A stretch of 64,000 bases of DNA from an uncultured Roseburia sp. (lineage in GTDB: Bacteria > Bacillota > Clostridia > Lachnospirales > Lachnospiraceae): positions 1 through 64,000 of the forward strand of contig CANONN010000009.1 of assembly GCA_947567625.1 (NCBI GenBank), given 5' to 3'. The notes beneath the pieces were generated by a model. That model saw nothing but the letters and a program-made list of their open reading frames with translations. It did no database searches and was not told the DNA's origin. How positions within the stretch are numbered: the stretch's first letter is position 1; each line of letters opens with the position of its first letter. Positions 25,390 to 33,046 of this stretch are shown piece after piece. Position numbers and translations under genes: made by a program.

Positions 25390-26331
25390 ATGACAGATCG
25401 GGAAAGAAAGATAATCGAACAATTGAAAAGGGAGTACGAGAGTCAAAATATGTCGGAAAATCAAAAGGAGGCGCTTTATATGACCATTAAAGATGCAAAA
25501 CGAAAAAGTAAACAGAAAAAATATGTGGTATGGAAAGGGGCAGGCGTCGCGGCTGCGGCAGTCATATTGGTATTTTTGGTGATACCGAATGTTTCCGCGA
25601 GCGCAGCGCACGCGATGCAGAGTATACCGATTTTGGGAAAACTGGTGGAAGTCATGACGTTCCGCGATTATCAGTACGAAGACGAAAGACAGCACGCGGA
25701 TATCAAGGTTCCCGAGATCGTTTTGGACAGTGAGGCTTCTGTGGCGGACGATTCCAAGCAGTCGGATGTATCTGGAGCGAAAAATGACGAACAGCAGGAG
25801 ACATTAAAGAAGACCACGGAAGAGATCAATGCGGAAATCGAGCGAATCGCAGCCGACATGATGAAAGAATTTGAAGATAATATCGACGATATCGGATATC
25901 AGGACGTTTCGATGAGTTATGAGGTTTTGAATACGACAGAGGAGTATTTCACTCTGCGCATTATCTGCTATCAGGCTTCGGGCAGCGGCGCCGAGTGGGA
26001 TTATTATTACACGATTGATCTGGCCACCGGGGAACGTCTGGCTCTCAAAGACCTGTTTGTGGAGGGGGCGGACTATATTACGCCGATCAGCGAGGATATC
26101 AAGCGGCAGATGAGAGAACAGATGGCGGCGGATGAGAATGTAGCGTACTGGGTCGACAATACAGACGTGCCGGAGTGGAATTTTCAGGCAATCACCGACG
26201 AAACCAACTTTTATCTCGACGAAAACGGCCGGTTGGTAATCTGTTTTAACGAGGGAGACGTGGCGCCGATGTATATGGGCGTGGTAAGCTTTCCGATTGC
26301 GGAGGAGACGATTTTATCGATTCGCAAATAG
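25390..26331 (+). CDS. RsiV-like anti-sigma factor (DUF4179/DUF3298 type)
   Basis: The 313-residue protein has a cytosolic N-terminus of about 45 residues (MTDRERKIIEQLKREYES), one membrane segment (about 47-68) and an extracellular part beginning ASAAHAMQSIPILGKLVEVMTFRDYQ, as in RsiV-type proteins, and ending in a DUF3298-like domain (YTIDLATGERLALKDLF ... DENGRLVICFNEGDVAP). In Bacillus and Clostridioides, RsiV binds lysozyme and is cleaved to release SigV; that role here is inferred. ATG 25390 has the better Shine-Dalgarno spacing than 25381. It follows the sigma gene directly. Confidence 0.82.
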   Translation: MTDRERKIIEQLKREYESQNMSENQKEALYMTIKDAKRKSKQKKYVVWKGAGVAAAAVILVFLVIPNVSASAAHAMQSIPILGKLVEVMTFRDYQYEDERQHADIKVPEIVLDSEASVADDSKQSDVSGAKNDEQQETLKKTTEEINAEIERIAADMMKEFEDNIDDIGYQDVSMSYEVLNTTEEYFTLRIICYQASGSGAEWDYYYTIDLATGERLALKDLFVEGADYITPISEDIKRQMREQMAADENVAYWVDNTDVPEWNFQAITDETNFYLDENGRLVICFNEGDVAPMYMGVVSFPIAEETILSIRK

Positions 26332-26364
26332 TTCCTGTGTATAAAGAAATGATGCATTCCGCAG

Positions 26365-26824
26365 ATGCGAAAAAGATCAAACCGGATACTGGCTGCAACC
26401 GTTACGCCTCTTTGCTCAAGTGCAAGAAAAGCGATGGACGTTGCAGCCGGATTATGTTATACGGAAAACAATATAAATTTAGGCGTTATTCTGACAAAAT
26501 TCGACAAGAATTCTGTCAGAATTGGACAAGATAACTGTCGGGAAGAACGTAACGAAAATTGGCAAACGCGCTTTTATGGACTGCAGAAAGCTGGCGTCCG
26601 TTACGGTCGGCGCCGGGGTAAAGAGTATCGGCGTAGAAGCGTTGAAAGGCTGTAAGTCGCTGAAAACAATAGATATCAAATCTAAGAAGCTTTCCGCGGT
26701 CGGGAAAAATGCGTTGAAAGGCATTAAGGCGACGGCAGTTATCAAGGCGCCGAAGGAACAGCTCAAAAAATACCGAAAGCTGCTCAAGAAGAAAGGGCAG
26801 GGCAGTAAGGTGAAGATTAAGTAG
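26365..26824 (+). pseudogene. Broken BspA-type leucine-rich-repeat surface protein
   Basis: From TTG 26522 to 26824 the frame encodes DKITVGKNVTKIGKRAFMDC, ASVTVGAGVKSIGVEALKGC and KTIDIKSKKLSAVGKNALKG, three BspA/LRR_5 repeats, followed by a lysine-rich tail. This is the C-terminal end of such a protein. Just upstream, in another frame, ATG 26365 opens a signal-peptide-like MRKRSNRILAATVTPLC. I infer that a secreted repeat protein has lost its middle and shifted frame. The LRR identification is good; joining the two pieces is less certain. Confidence 0.55.
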
Positions 26825-26892
26825 ACGAAACAGAAAAATATTACGAAACACGTTAGGAAACACCAGAAAGATCTTACGAAACGCGTTAGGAA

Positions 26893-26969
26893 ACGGCCCG
26901 CGTCCGTTTCCTGCTTTGACCCGGATGAAGTATCAAACGGGGAGGATGCAGGAAACGGACGCGGGCCGT
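26893..26969. repeat. Large inverted repeat with perfect 22-bp arms
   Basis: Arms 26893-26914 and 26948-26969 are exact reverse complements (ACGGCCCGCGTCCG... to ...GGACGCGGGCCGT) around 33 bases. It lies between convergent genes, just after two copies of TTACGAAAC(A)CGTTAGGAAAC. It could be a bidirectional terminator, although no T-run follows, or a mobile-element end. Confidence 0.8.
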
Positions 26970-26999
26970 CGGCCTGTCCTAGATCGGACCGGATTGCGG

Positions 27000-27638
27000 T
27001 TAAGCTAAAATCTCTTTTACACAGGCAGCGATGGCCTCGTCCTTGCAGTTGGCAAAGAAATACTCCTGGAATTTATCACCGCTTAAAGCGCCCTTTACGA
27101 GATCGGCATCCAGCTCTTTTAAGATGGAAACCAGATCGCGGTGCGTCACTTTCTTCACTTCGTCTAAAATCTTTTTGTTTCTCTGCTCGGGAACGACGCG
27201 CTCTTTTGGATAACCGCCGCCGCCCGGCGCGCAGAACAATTTTTCAAAGATGTAAGTAAGATTTAACTCGCCGCCCCAGCCGAAGTTCTCCGCAAATGGG
27301 AGTGCGATACAGTTGCCGTCGTTTACCTGTGAGAACAGATAAGCGTCGAGCGGAGACTCGATATGTCCGCAGAGCACCTGAGGGAATGAATTGCAGGCGA
27401 GCATAGCGCCCTCCCCGGTGCCGCAGCCGGTGATCACATAGTCCGCCGCGCCGGAATTGAGCAGTACGGCCGCTAAAATACCGTTTTGTACATAGGTAAG
27501 CTGATGTGTGTCCTCCGCGGAATACATGCCGTAGTTAAATACGGTATGTCCCATCGGCTCTACGACGGATTTCAGTGTGCTGCAAATCATTTCATTTTTT
27601 GCAGCCTGACTGTTTTCGTTGATAAGTGCGATTTTCAT
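27000..27638 (-). CDS. RpiB/LacA/LacB family sugar-phosphate isomerase (DhuI-like)
   Basis: The 212-residue protein has the RpiB fold pattern MKIALINENSQAAKNEMI ... ADYVITGCGTGEGAMLACN (the GCGTG phosphate/anion loop) and C-terminal helices. RpiB enzymes interconvert aldose and ketose phosphates; a streptococcal branch (DhuI) instead isomerises 4-deoxy-L-threo-5-hexosulose uronate. The position, last in a uronate operon next to kduI, favours a uronate role. GGAGG precedes the ATG. It lies 84 bases downstream of kduI. Confidence 0.85.
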   Translation of the reverse strand: MKIALINENSQAAKNEMICSTLKSVVEPMGHTVFNYGMYSAEDTHQLTYVQNGILAAVLLNSGAADYVITGCGTGEGAMLACNSFPQVLCGHIESPLDAYLFSQVNDGNCIALPFAENFGWGGELNLTYIFEKLFCAPGGGGYPKERVVPEQRNKKILDEVKKVTHRDLVSILKELDADLVKGALSGDKFQEYFFANCKDEAIAACVKEILA

Positions 27639-27721
27639 GGATTGAATCCTCCGATTATTATTCTACTGAAATAAAAGCTGCGTGATATGCCGCAGTCGGC
27701 CTGTTTGCAAGGCCAGGCATT

Positions 27722-28585
27722 TTATAACAAATCTGTCATGGCGATACCGTCCATATCGTCGAAGTCCTGATTCTCGCCGACCATGCCCCAGATAAAGGTA
27801 TATGCCTGTGTGCCGCAGCCGGAGTGAATCGACCAGCTCGGGGAGATGACGGCCTGTTCGTTGCGCATGACGATATGTCTCGTCTGCTGCGGCTCTCCCA
27901 TATAGTGCATGACAAAAGCGTCTGTTGGCATATCAAAGTAGAGATAAACTTCCATACGTCTGTCATGGGTGTGGCTTGGCATGGTGTTCCATACGCTGCC
28001 GGGCTCGAGTTTGGTCATACCCATCTCTAACTGACAGCTCTCCACCTGTCCCGGAAGAATATACTTGCAGATCGTTCTGTGGTTGGCGGTCTCTAAGGAG
28101 CCGAGCTCCACTTTATTGCTGTCTTTGACGATGACAACGCCGTCCTCCGGTGTTCCCTCGGGTTTGATTAAGACGGTGGGATAGGTCATGTGCGCCGGAG
28201 CGCTGTTTAAGTAAAACTTGGCTGGAGCGGAAGCATCGTCGCTTGCGAAGGTGATGTCCTTAGAACCCATACCGATATACATGCCCTCTTTGTGGCCAAC
28301 CGGATAAACCTTGCCGTCGACGGTGATCTTGCCGCTGCCGCCGATGTTGATGACGCCAAGCTCGCGTCTCTCACAGAAATACTGGGCGCGAAGCTCGTCC
28401 CCCGCGGTTAAGTGCAAGGTTTCCTTTACCGGAACGGCGGAGCCGGTGATGATGCGGTCGATATGGCTGTACACCAGCTTGATATCATCCGGCATAAACA
28501 GGTCATCGATCAAAAATTCTTCTCTCAGACGCTCGGTTGTGTAGTGTTTTACATCCTTTGGAGATGCGGCTGTTCTTAATTCCAT
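27722..28585 (-). CDS. kduI: 5-dehydro-4-deoxy-D-glucuronate isomerase
   Basis: KduI converts 4-deoxy-L-threo-5-hexosulose uronate, from unsaturated pectin or GAG disaccharides, to 3-deoxy-D-glycero-2,5-hexodiulosonate. The 287-residue protein shows the cupin metal site PSHTHDRRMEVYLYFDM and ISPSWSIHSGCGT, and the N-terminal TERLREEFLIDDLF; length is close to E. coli KduI (278). GAGGT precedes the ATG. It lies between uxaC and the RpiB-family gene on the same strand. KduD, the next enzyme, is not in the window. Confidence 0.95.
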   Translation of the reverse strand: MELRTAASPKDVKHYTTERLREEFLIDDLFMPDDIKLVYSHIDRIITGSAVPVKETLHLTAGDELRAQYFCERRELGVINIGGSGKITVDGKVYPVGHKEGMYIGMGSKDITFASDDASAPAKFYLNSAPAHMTYPTVLIKPEGTPEDGVVIVKDSNKVELGSLETANHRTICKYILPGQVESCQLEMGMTKLEPGSVWNTMPSHTHDRRMEVYLYFDMPTDAFVMHYMGEPQQTRHIVMRNEQAVISPSWSIHSGCGTQAYTFIWGMVGENQDFDDMDGIAMTDLL

Positions 28586-28634
28586 GTTTTACCTCATTTC
28601 TGCAATGTGAAAGAAACGCAATCTTGCAATGTTG

Positions 28635-28651
28635 TTTTTGCAGTGCAAAAA
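28635..28651. promoter_or_regulatory. 17-base palindrome upstream of kduI
   Basis: TTTTTGCA-G-TGCAAAAA is a perfect palindrome in the uxaC-kduI gap, 50 bases before the kduI start. It could be an operator or a processing site; unsupported beyond symmetry. Confidence 0.3.
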
Positions 28652-28721
28652 TTACACGGCATACCATGTTACTTACACACTTGCTATTTTTTCGTGTCAT
28701 TTCGGCAGGCTAGCGAATGCT

Positions 28722-30137
28722 CTAAGCGAGCTGTAAGTCAAAACCGAAATATTTAACAGCATTATTATAGCAGATTCCACGCACAATTTCACCTAAAATA
28801 TCATAATCTTGTGGAAATTCTCCGTTTTCTACCCAGTTACCGATCAAATTGCAGAGAATTCGGCGGAAATAATCGTGTCTGGTGTAGGAGAGGAAGCTCC
28901 TGGAGTCGGTGAGCATGCCGACAAAACCGGAGAGATTGCCCAGGTTGGCGAGCGAGATCATCTGATCCTGCATCCCGGTTTTGTGATCGTTAAACCACCA
29001 CGCGGAACCCTGCTGGATTTTGGCTACGGCGGTGGAGTCCTGGAAGCATCCCAGGATCGTCCCGATCGCCTGATTGTCGTTCGGATTCAGACTGTAGATA
29101 ATCGTCTTTGGCAGGCTGCCGTCTTTGTTTAACGCGTTGAGATAATCGGCGATCTCGGAGGAGGGGGCGTAGTTGTTGATACAGTCGTAACCGGTATCCG
29201 GGCCAAGGCGGTCAAACATGGCCGTGTTGTTGTCGCGCTTGCAGCCATAGTGAAGCTGCAATACCCAGCCGCGTTTTGCGTATTCCCTGCCCACAAAGGT
29301 CATAAACGCCGTTTTAAATTTCAACTCCTCCTCGCGCGTGACAGCGGTTCCGCCGAGTCGTTTGGCGAAGATGGCCTCGATCTCCTCATCCGCTGCGGGC
29401 GTATACATCACATATTCCAGGCCGTGGTCGGAGACGGAGCAGCCCATGGACGCAAAGAAATCCATGCGCGCCGAAAGCGCCTTGCACAGTTCGCAAAAGG
29501 TTGTGATTTTGACGCCGGAAACCTCTGAGAGTGTGCCGATGTAGTCGATGTAAGTCGTTTTTTCAATATTCATGGCCTTGTCGGGCCTCCATGCCGGAAG
29601 CACCTGCACGTCAAACGACGCGTCCTCGGCGATCTTTTTGTGCCACTCCAAGGAATCCACCGGATCGTCGGTCGTGCAGATTAATGTGACGTTGGACTGG
29701 CGGATGATATTTCTCACGCTCATATCTTTCTCGGCCAGGCGCTTGTTGCAAAGCTCCCACACCTCTTCGGCCGTCTTTTGGCAAAGAACGCCGTGATAGC
29801 CGAAATATTTTTGTAATTCGAGATGGCTCCAGTGGAAGAGCGGATTGCCGATGGCCTTGCCGAGCACTTCGGCCCATTTGAAAAACTTCTCCTTATCTGT
29901 GGCGTCGCCTGTGATATATTTTTCTTCTACGCCGCAGGAACGCATAAAACGCCACTTATAGTGGTCGCCGCCCAGCCATACCTGCGTGATGTTTTCAAAC
30001 TGGCGGTCTTCATAGATTTCCTGCGGATTGATGTGGCAGTGGTAATCCAGAATCGGCGTGTCCTTGGCATAATCCGCATATAACTTCTGCGCCGTCTCTG
30101 TCTGTAACAGGAAATCCTTGTCCATAAATTGTTTCAT
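28722..30137 (-). CDS. uxaC: Glucuronate (uronate) isomerase
   Basis: UxaC isomerises D-glucuronate to D-fructuronate and D-galacturonate to D-tagaturonate. The 471-residue product carries the amidohydrolase-like metal motif LDYHCHINPQEIYEDRQF and the family stretches VCTTDDPVDS-like ICTTDDPVDSLEWHK, RPDKAMNI and the C-terminal GMLTDSRSFLSYTRHDYFRRILCN. GGAGG precedes ATG 30137; the frame extends to 30215 without support. It follows the LacI-type regulator gene, likely in one operon, and its product is used by UxaB on the other strand. Confidence 0.96.
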   Translation of the reverse strand: MKQFMDKDFLLQTETAQKLYADYAKDTPILDYHCHINPQEIYEDRQFENITQVWLGGDHYKWRFMRSCGVEEKYITGDATDKEKFFKWAEVLGKAIGNPLFHWSHLELQKYFGYHGVLCQKTAEEVWELCNKRLAEKDMSVRNIIRQSNVTLICTTDDPVDSLEWHKKIAEDASFDVQVLPAWRPDKAMNIEKTTYIDYIGTLSEVSGVKITTFCELCKALSARMDFFASMGCSVSDHGLEYVMYTPAADEEIEAIFAKRLGGTAVTREEELKFKTAFMTFVGREYAKRGWVLQLHYGCKRDNNTAMFDRLGPDTGYDCINNYAPSSEIADYLNALNKDGSLPKTIIYSLNPNDNQAIGTILGCFQDSTAVAKIQQGSAWWFNDHKTGMQDQMISLANLGNLSGFVGMLTDSRSFLSYTRHDYFRRILCNLIGNWVENGEFPQDYDILGEIVRGICYNNAVKYFGFDLQLA

Positions 30138-30220
30138 AATAATATCCTCCATTCTTATATAGTTTGTATGATATCGGGGAACCGCGCGAAACGGCGCGTG
30201 CGCCCCAAAACGCAACGAAA

Positions 30221-31228
30221 TTAGAAATTGGTGGTGCCGCGTTTTACCAGCCTGCCGGAAAATATGGCCTTTTTGGGCATTTCCCTGCCGGACAAGACGC
30301 CGAGTAATGTCTGCACCAGCTGATGGGTGAGCGTTTCCAGCCGGTTATCGACGGAAGTGAGCTCCGGCGTACAGCAGGTGGTGAGAATCGAATTGTCGTA
30401 ACCGATGACAGACAGCTCGTCTGGCACCGAGAGATTCTGGCGCCAGGCGTACTTGACGCTGCCGATAGCGAGAGAGTCATTGGAAGTGATAATGCCGTGA
30501 AAAGCGATCTTTTGTGCAATATTTTCAATAAACGTGCCTATCTCGTCCATCTGATGAAAAGCACCGGTGTAGTAAAACGTCCGATCTGCGCCGTCTGTGC
30601 GGCCAAAATCTCTCATGGCGGCCACAAATCCGTCGATCTTATGACGGCCGCTGTAAGATCTGGCGTTGTAGAGATAGATGGGGTCGGTGATGCCCGCGTT
30701 TAGCATTTCTGTCGTCGTCTCGTACATGGTGGCATAATCATCGCAGAGCGTGCTGTAAACGTTTGGATAGTCGATCGCGGCATTTAACAGCATAATCGGC
30801 ACCTGCTCGGAGACATCTTTGATGTATCTGTTTTCCTCATCCGTGGTTCCGATGAAATTGGAACCCACCAGTATGATGCTGTCCACTTTCTTGGAAAGAA
30901 TCAGATCGAGGTAATTTTTTTTAATGTCGAGATTGTAGCCGGTACAGCAGAGCAGCGATTCATAGCCGTTTGCCTGCAACTCCTGCTCAATATAGTATAT
31001 GGCTTTCGCCATAAAAATATCGGAGGAATCGGCGCACAGGATTCCAATCGTCTGCAATGAGTGAAGCCCCATACCTCGGGCGAACGCGTTGGGTGTGTAA
31101 TCGTATTGTTCGATAATGTCCATCACTTTTTGGCGGGTAGCCGGGCGGACCTTGTCGCTGCCGTTTAAGACCCTCGAGACAGTGGCGATGGAAACGCCGG
31201 CCTTTTTTGAAATGTCGTAAATCGTCAT
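30221..31228 (-). CDS. LacI family transcriptional regulator of uronate genes
   Basis: The 335-residue protein starts with the LacI helix-turn-helix (TIYDISKKAGVSIATVSRVLNGSDKVRPATRQKV) and continues with a periplasmic-binding-like effector domain (IGILCADSSDIFMAK ... GIITSNDSLAIG). GAGGGG precedes the ATG. It heads the uxaC-kduI-rpiB strand and faces uxaBA across 340 bases, so it most likely controls both directions; the effector is probably a uronate-pathway intermediate (inference). Confidence 0.93.
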   Translation of the reverse strand: MTIYDISKKAGVSIATVSRVLNGSDKVRPATRQKVMDIIEQYDYTPNAFARGMGLHSLQTIGILCADSSDIFMAKAIYYIEQELQANGYESLLCCTGYNLDIKKNYLDLILSKKVDSIILVGSNFIGTTDEENRYIKDVSEQVPIMLLNAAIDYPNVYSTLCDDYATMYETTTEMLNAGITDPIYLYNARSYSGRHKIDGFVAAMRDFGRTDGADRTFYYTGAFHQMDEIGTFIENIAQKIAFHGIITSNDSLAIGSVKYAWRQNLSVPDELSVIGYDNSILTTCCTPELTSVDNRLETLTHQLVQTLLGVLSGREMPKKAIFSGRLVKRGTTNF

Positions 31229-31327
31229 GTTGGTCCCCTCAAAATACTAAAAAATATATGATGTTATCCGGTTATTTACAGTGACGCCAACTGATATTGA
31301 CATTGGTACGAAAGCCGGAAAAGCTTG

Positions 31328-31341
31328 TGAAAGCGTTTTCA
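31328..31341. promoter_or_regulatory. Catabolite-responsive element (cre)-like site
   Basis: TGAAAGCGTTTTCA matches the CcpA cre consensus (TGNAARCGNWWWCA) at every conserved position and lies between the divergent regulator and uxaB, implying glucose repression of uronate use. Because LacI-family operators resemble cre, it could instead be the local regulator's site. Confidence 0.65.
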
Positions 31342-31515
31342 TGATTTTATGCTTTATTATACGCTATTGCGGCCCTGATTGCAACCGTAGAAAACAGACA
31401 AAAACAACAAAATAATACGAAACCAATCCGTTCTTGACAAAAATTTTAGTAAAAATCACTGAATTATGTGCAGTTACCTCTTGACGAATCGTGTGAAAGA
31501 TGTAAAAATGGAAAA

Positions 31516-31529
31516 TGTAAGCACTTACA
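31516..31529. promoter_or_regulatory. LacI-type operator-like palindrome before uxaB
   Basis: TGTAAGCACTTACA has perfect TGTAAG/CTTACA arms, 39 bases before the uxaB start, where a bound repressor would block transcription. Likely site for the adjacent LacI-type protein. Confidence 0.5.
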
Positions 31530-31567
31530 ATTAGCAGATTGGATATCGGAGGTCAGGAGAGAAGGCT

Positions 31568-33046
31568 ATGGAGTTATTAAACAGACAAAAAACAGGAAAA
31601 AAAGTAAGACCGGTAAGAGTGTTGCAATTTGGCGAGGGCAATTTTCTGCGCGCATTTGTGGATTACATGATCGACATTGCCAACGAGCAGGGGGCGTTTG
31701 ACGGCGATATTGTACTGGTAAAGCCGATCGAGTTTGGCAGCCTTGAAAAATTCCATGCGCAGGAATGTCAGTACACCGTTCAGCTGCGCGGCATCGTGGA
31801 CGGCGAGCCAAAGAGGATAAACCGCATGGTCACCAGTGTGGCGGATGCGGTGGACGCCTACGGCGAATATGAAAAATATGCGGACTTTGCAAAGCTTGAT
31901 ACGCTGCGCTTTATCGTTTCCAACACGACGGAGGCAGGGATTGTCTATGACGAGAGCGACCGCTTCGAGTTTGCGCCGCCCAAGACATACCCGGGCAAAT
32001 TGACAAAGTTTTTGTACGAGCGCTACAAGCATTTTAACGGTGCGGCGGATAAGGGGCTTGTGATGCTGCCGTTAGAGCTGATCGACGACAATGGGATACA
32101 TTTGAAAGAGTGCGTGTTAAAGTTTGCGGCGCTCTGGAAGCTGGAGGACGGCTTTGCGACCTGGCTAAACGACGCCTGCGTCTTTACTTCCACGCTGGTA
32201 GACCGCATCGTCACCGGATATCCCAGGGATGAAGCGGAGGAGCTGTGTAAGGAATTTGGTTATCAGGATGATTTGATTGTCACCGGAGAGCCGTTTGCGC
32301 TCTGGGTAATCGAGAGCGCCAAAGATATCGGCAAAGAATTTCCGCTGCCAGACGCCGGCCTGCCCGTCCTCTTTACCGACAACCAGAAACCGTATAAGCA
32401 GCGGAAAGTCCGCATCTTAAACGGCGCCCATACCTCGTTCGTGCTGGCCTCGTATCTTTGCGGAAACGATATCGTGCTGGAGTCGATGCAAGACGAGACG
32501 ATTTTTAACTTTATGAAAGCCACGGTTTTTGAAGAGGTCATACCGACGCTCACGCTGCCAAAACAGGATTTGCTGGATTTTGCCGAGGCTGTGATCACCC
32601 GTTTCAACAATCCGTATGTCAAACATGCGCTGCTTGCGATCTCGTTAAATTCCGTCTCCAAATGGAAAGCGAGATGTATGCCAAGTTTCCTGGCCTATAT
32701 CGAGCAGGAAAAGAAACTGCCCAAGCATCTGACGTTTTCTCTCGCGGCGCTGATGGCGTTTTACACCGGGAGCGAGATTCGCGATAAGGCTCTGATCGGC
32801 CACCGCGACGGTGTAGAGTACCAGATTATGGACGACGCTTCGGTTCTCGCGTTTTTTGCGACAAACAGCACAAAGTCTGTCGAAGAATATACCCATGCCG
32901 TTTTGTCCAACACCGCTTTTTGGGATCAGGATCTTAGCGCGCTGCCGGGTGTGGAGGACGCGGTGATATCTTTCATGAAAGAAATTCGTGAAAACGGCAT
33001 GAGAAAGGCAATGGAAACATTATTTGGAATGAGGATAAATGAATGA
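31568..33046 (+). CDS. uxaB: Tagaturonate reductase (altronate oxidoreductase)
   Basis: UxaB reduces D-tagaturonate to D-altronate with NADH. The 492-residue product belongs to the polyol-specific long-chain dehydrogenase family: the Rossmann entry is RVLQFGEGNFLRAFVDYMID, with FIVSNTTEAGI and the RILNGAHTSFVLASYLCG catalytic-domain motif downstream; YVKHALLAISLNSVSKWKAR is typical of UxaB. Length is close to E. coli UxaB (483). AGGAGAG precedes the ATG. Its stop overlaps the uxaA start (ATGA). Fructuronate reductase (UxuB) activity is less likely. Confidence 0.93.
   Translation: MELLNRQKTGKKVRPVRVLQFGEGNFLRAFVDYMIDIANEQGAFDGDIVLVKPIEFGSLEKFHAQECQYTVQLRGIVDGEPKRINRMVTSVADAVDAYGEYEKYADFAKLDTLRFIVSNTTEAGIVYDESDRFEFAPPKTYPGKLTKFLYERYKHFNGAADKGLVMLPLELIDDNGIHLKECVLKFAALWKLEDGFATWLNDACVFTSTLVDRIVTGYPRDEAEELCKEFGYQDDLIVTGEPFALWVIESAKDIGKEFPLPDAGLPVLFTDNQKPYKQRKVRILNGAHTSFVLASYLCGNDIVLESMQDETIFNFMKATVFEEVIPTLTLPKQDLLDFAEAVITRFNNPYVKHALLAISLNSVSKWKARCMPSFLAYIEQEKKLPKHLTFSLAALMAFYTGSEIRDKALIGHRDGVEYQIMDDASVLAFFATNSTKSVEEYTHAVLSNTAFWDQDLSALPGVEDAVISFMKEIRENGMRKAMETLFGMRINE

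Larger units (their letters stand above)
31229..31567. promoter_or_regulatory. Divergent regulatory region between lacI-type gene and uxaB
   Basis: This 339-base gap has no gene. Besides the cre-like and operator-like sites listed separately, it contains TTGACA at 31434-31439, oriented toward uxaB, without a convincing -10 at normal spacing. A/T content is markedly higher than in the flanking genes. Confidence 0.6.

Noticed and set aside
26391-26450. Third type 1 palindromic element
   Set aside because: It shares CAACCGTTACGC and a vague CTTTGC...GTGCAAG hairpin, but the rest does not align; too weak to call.
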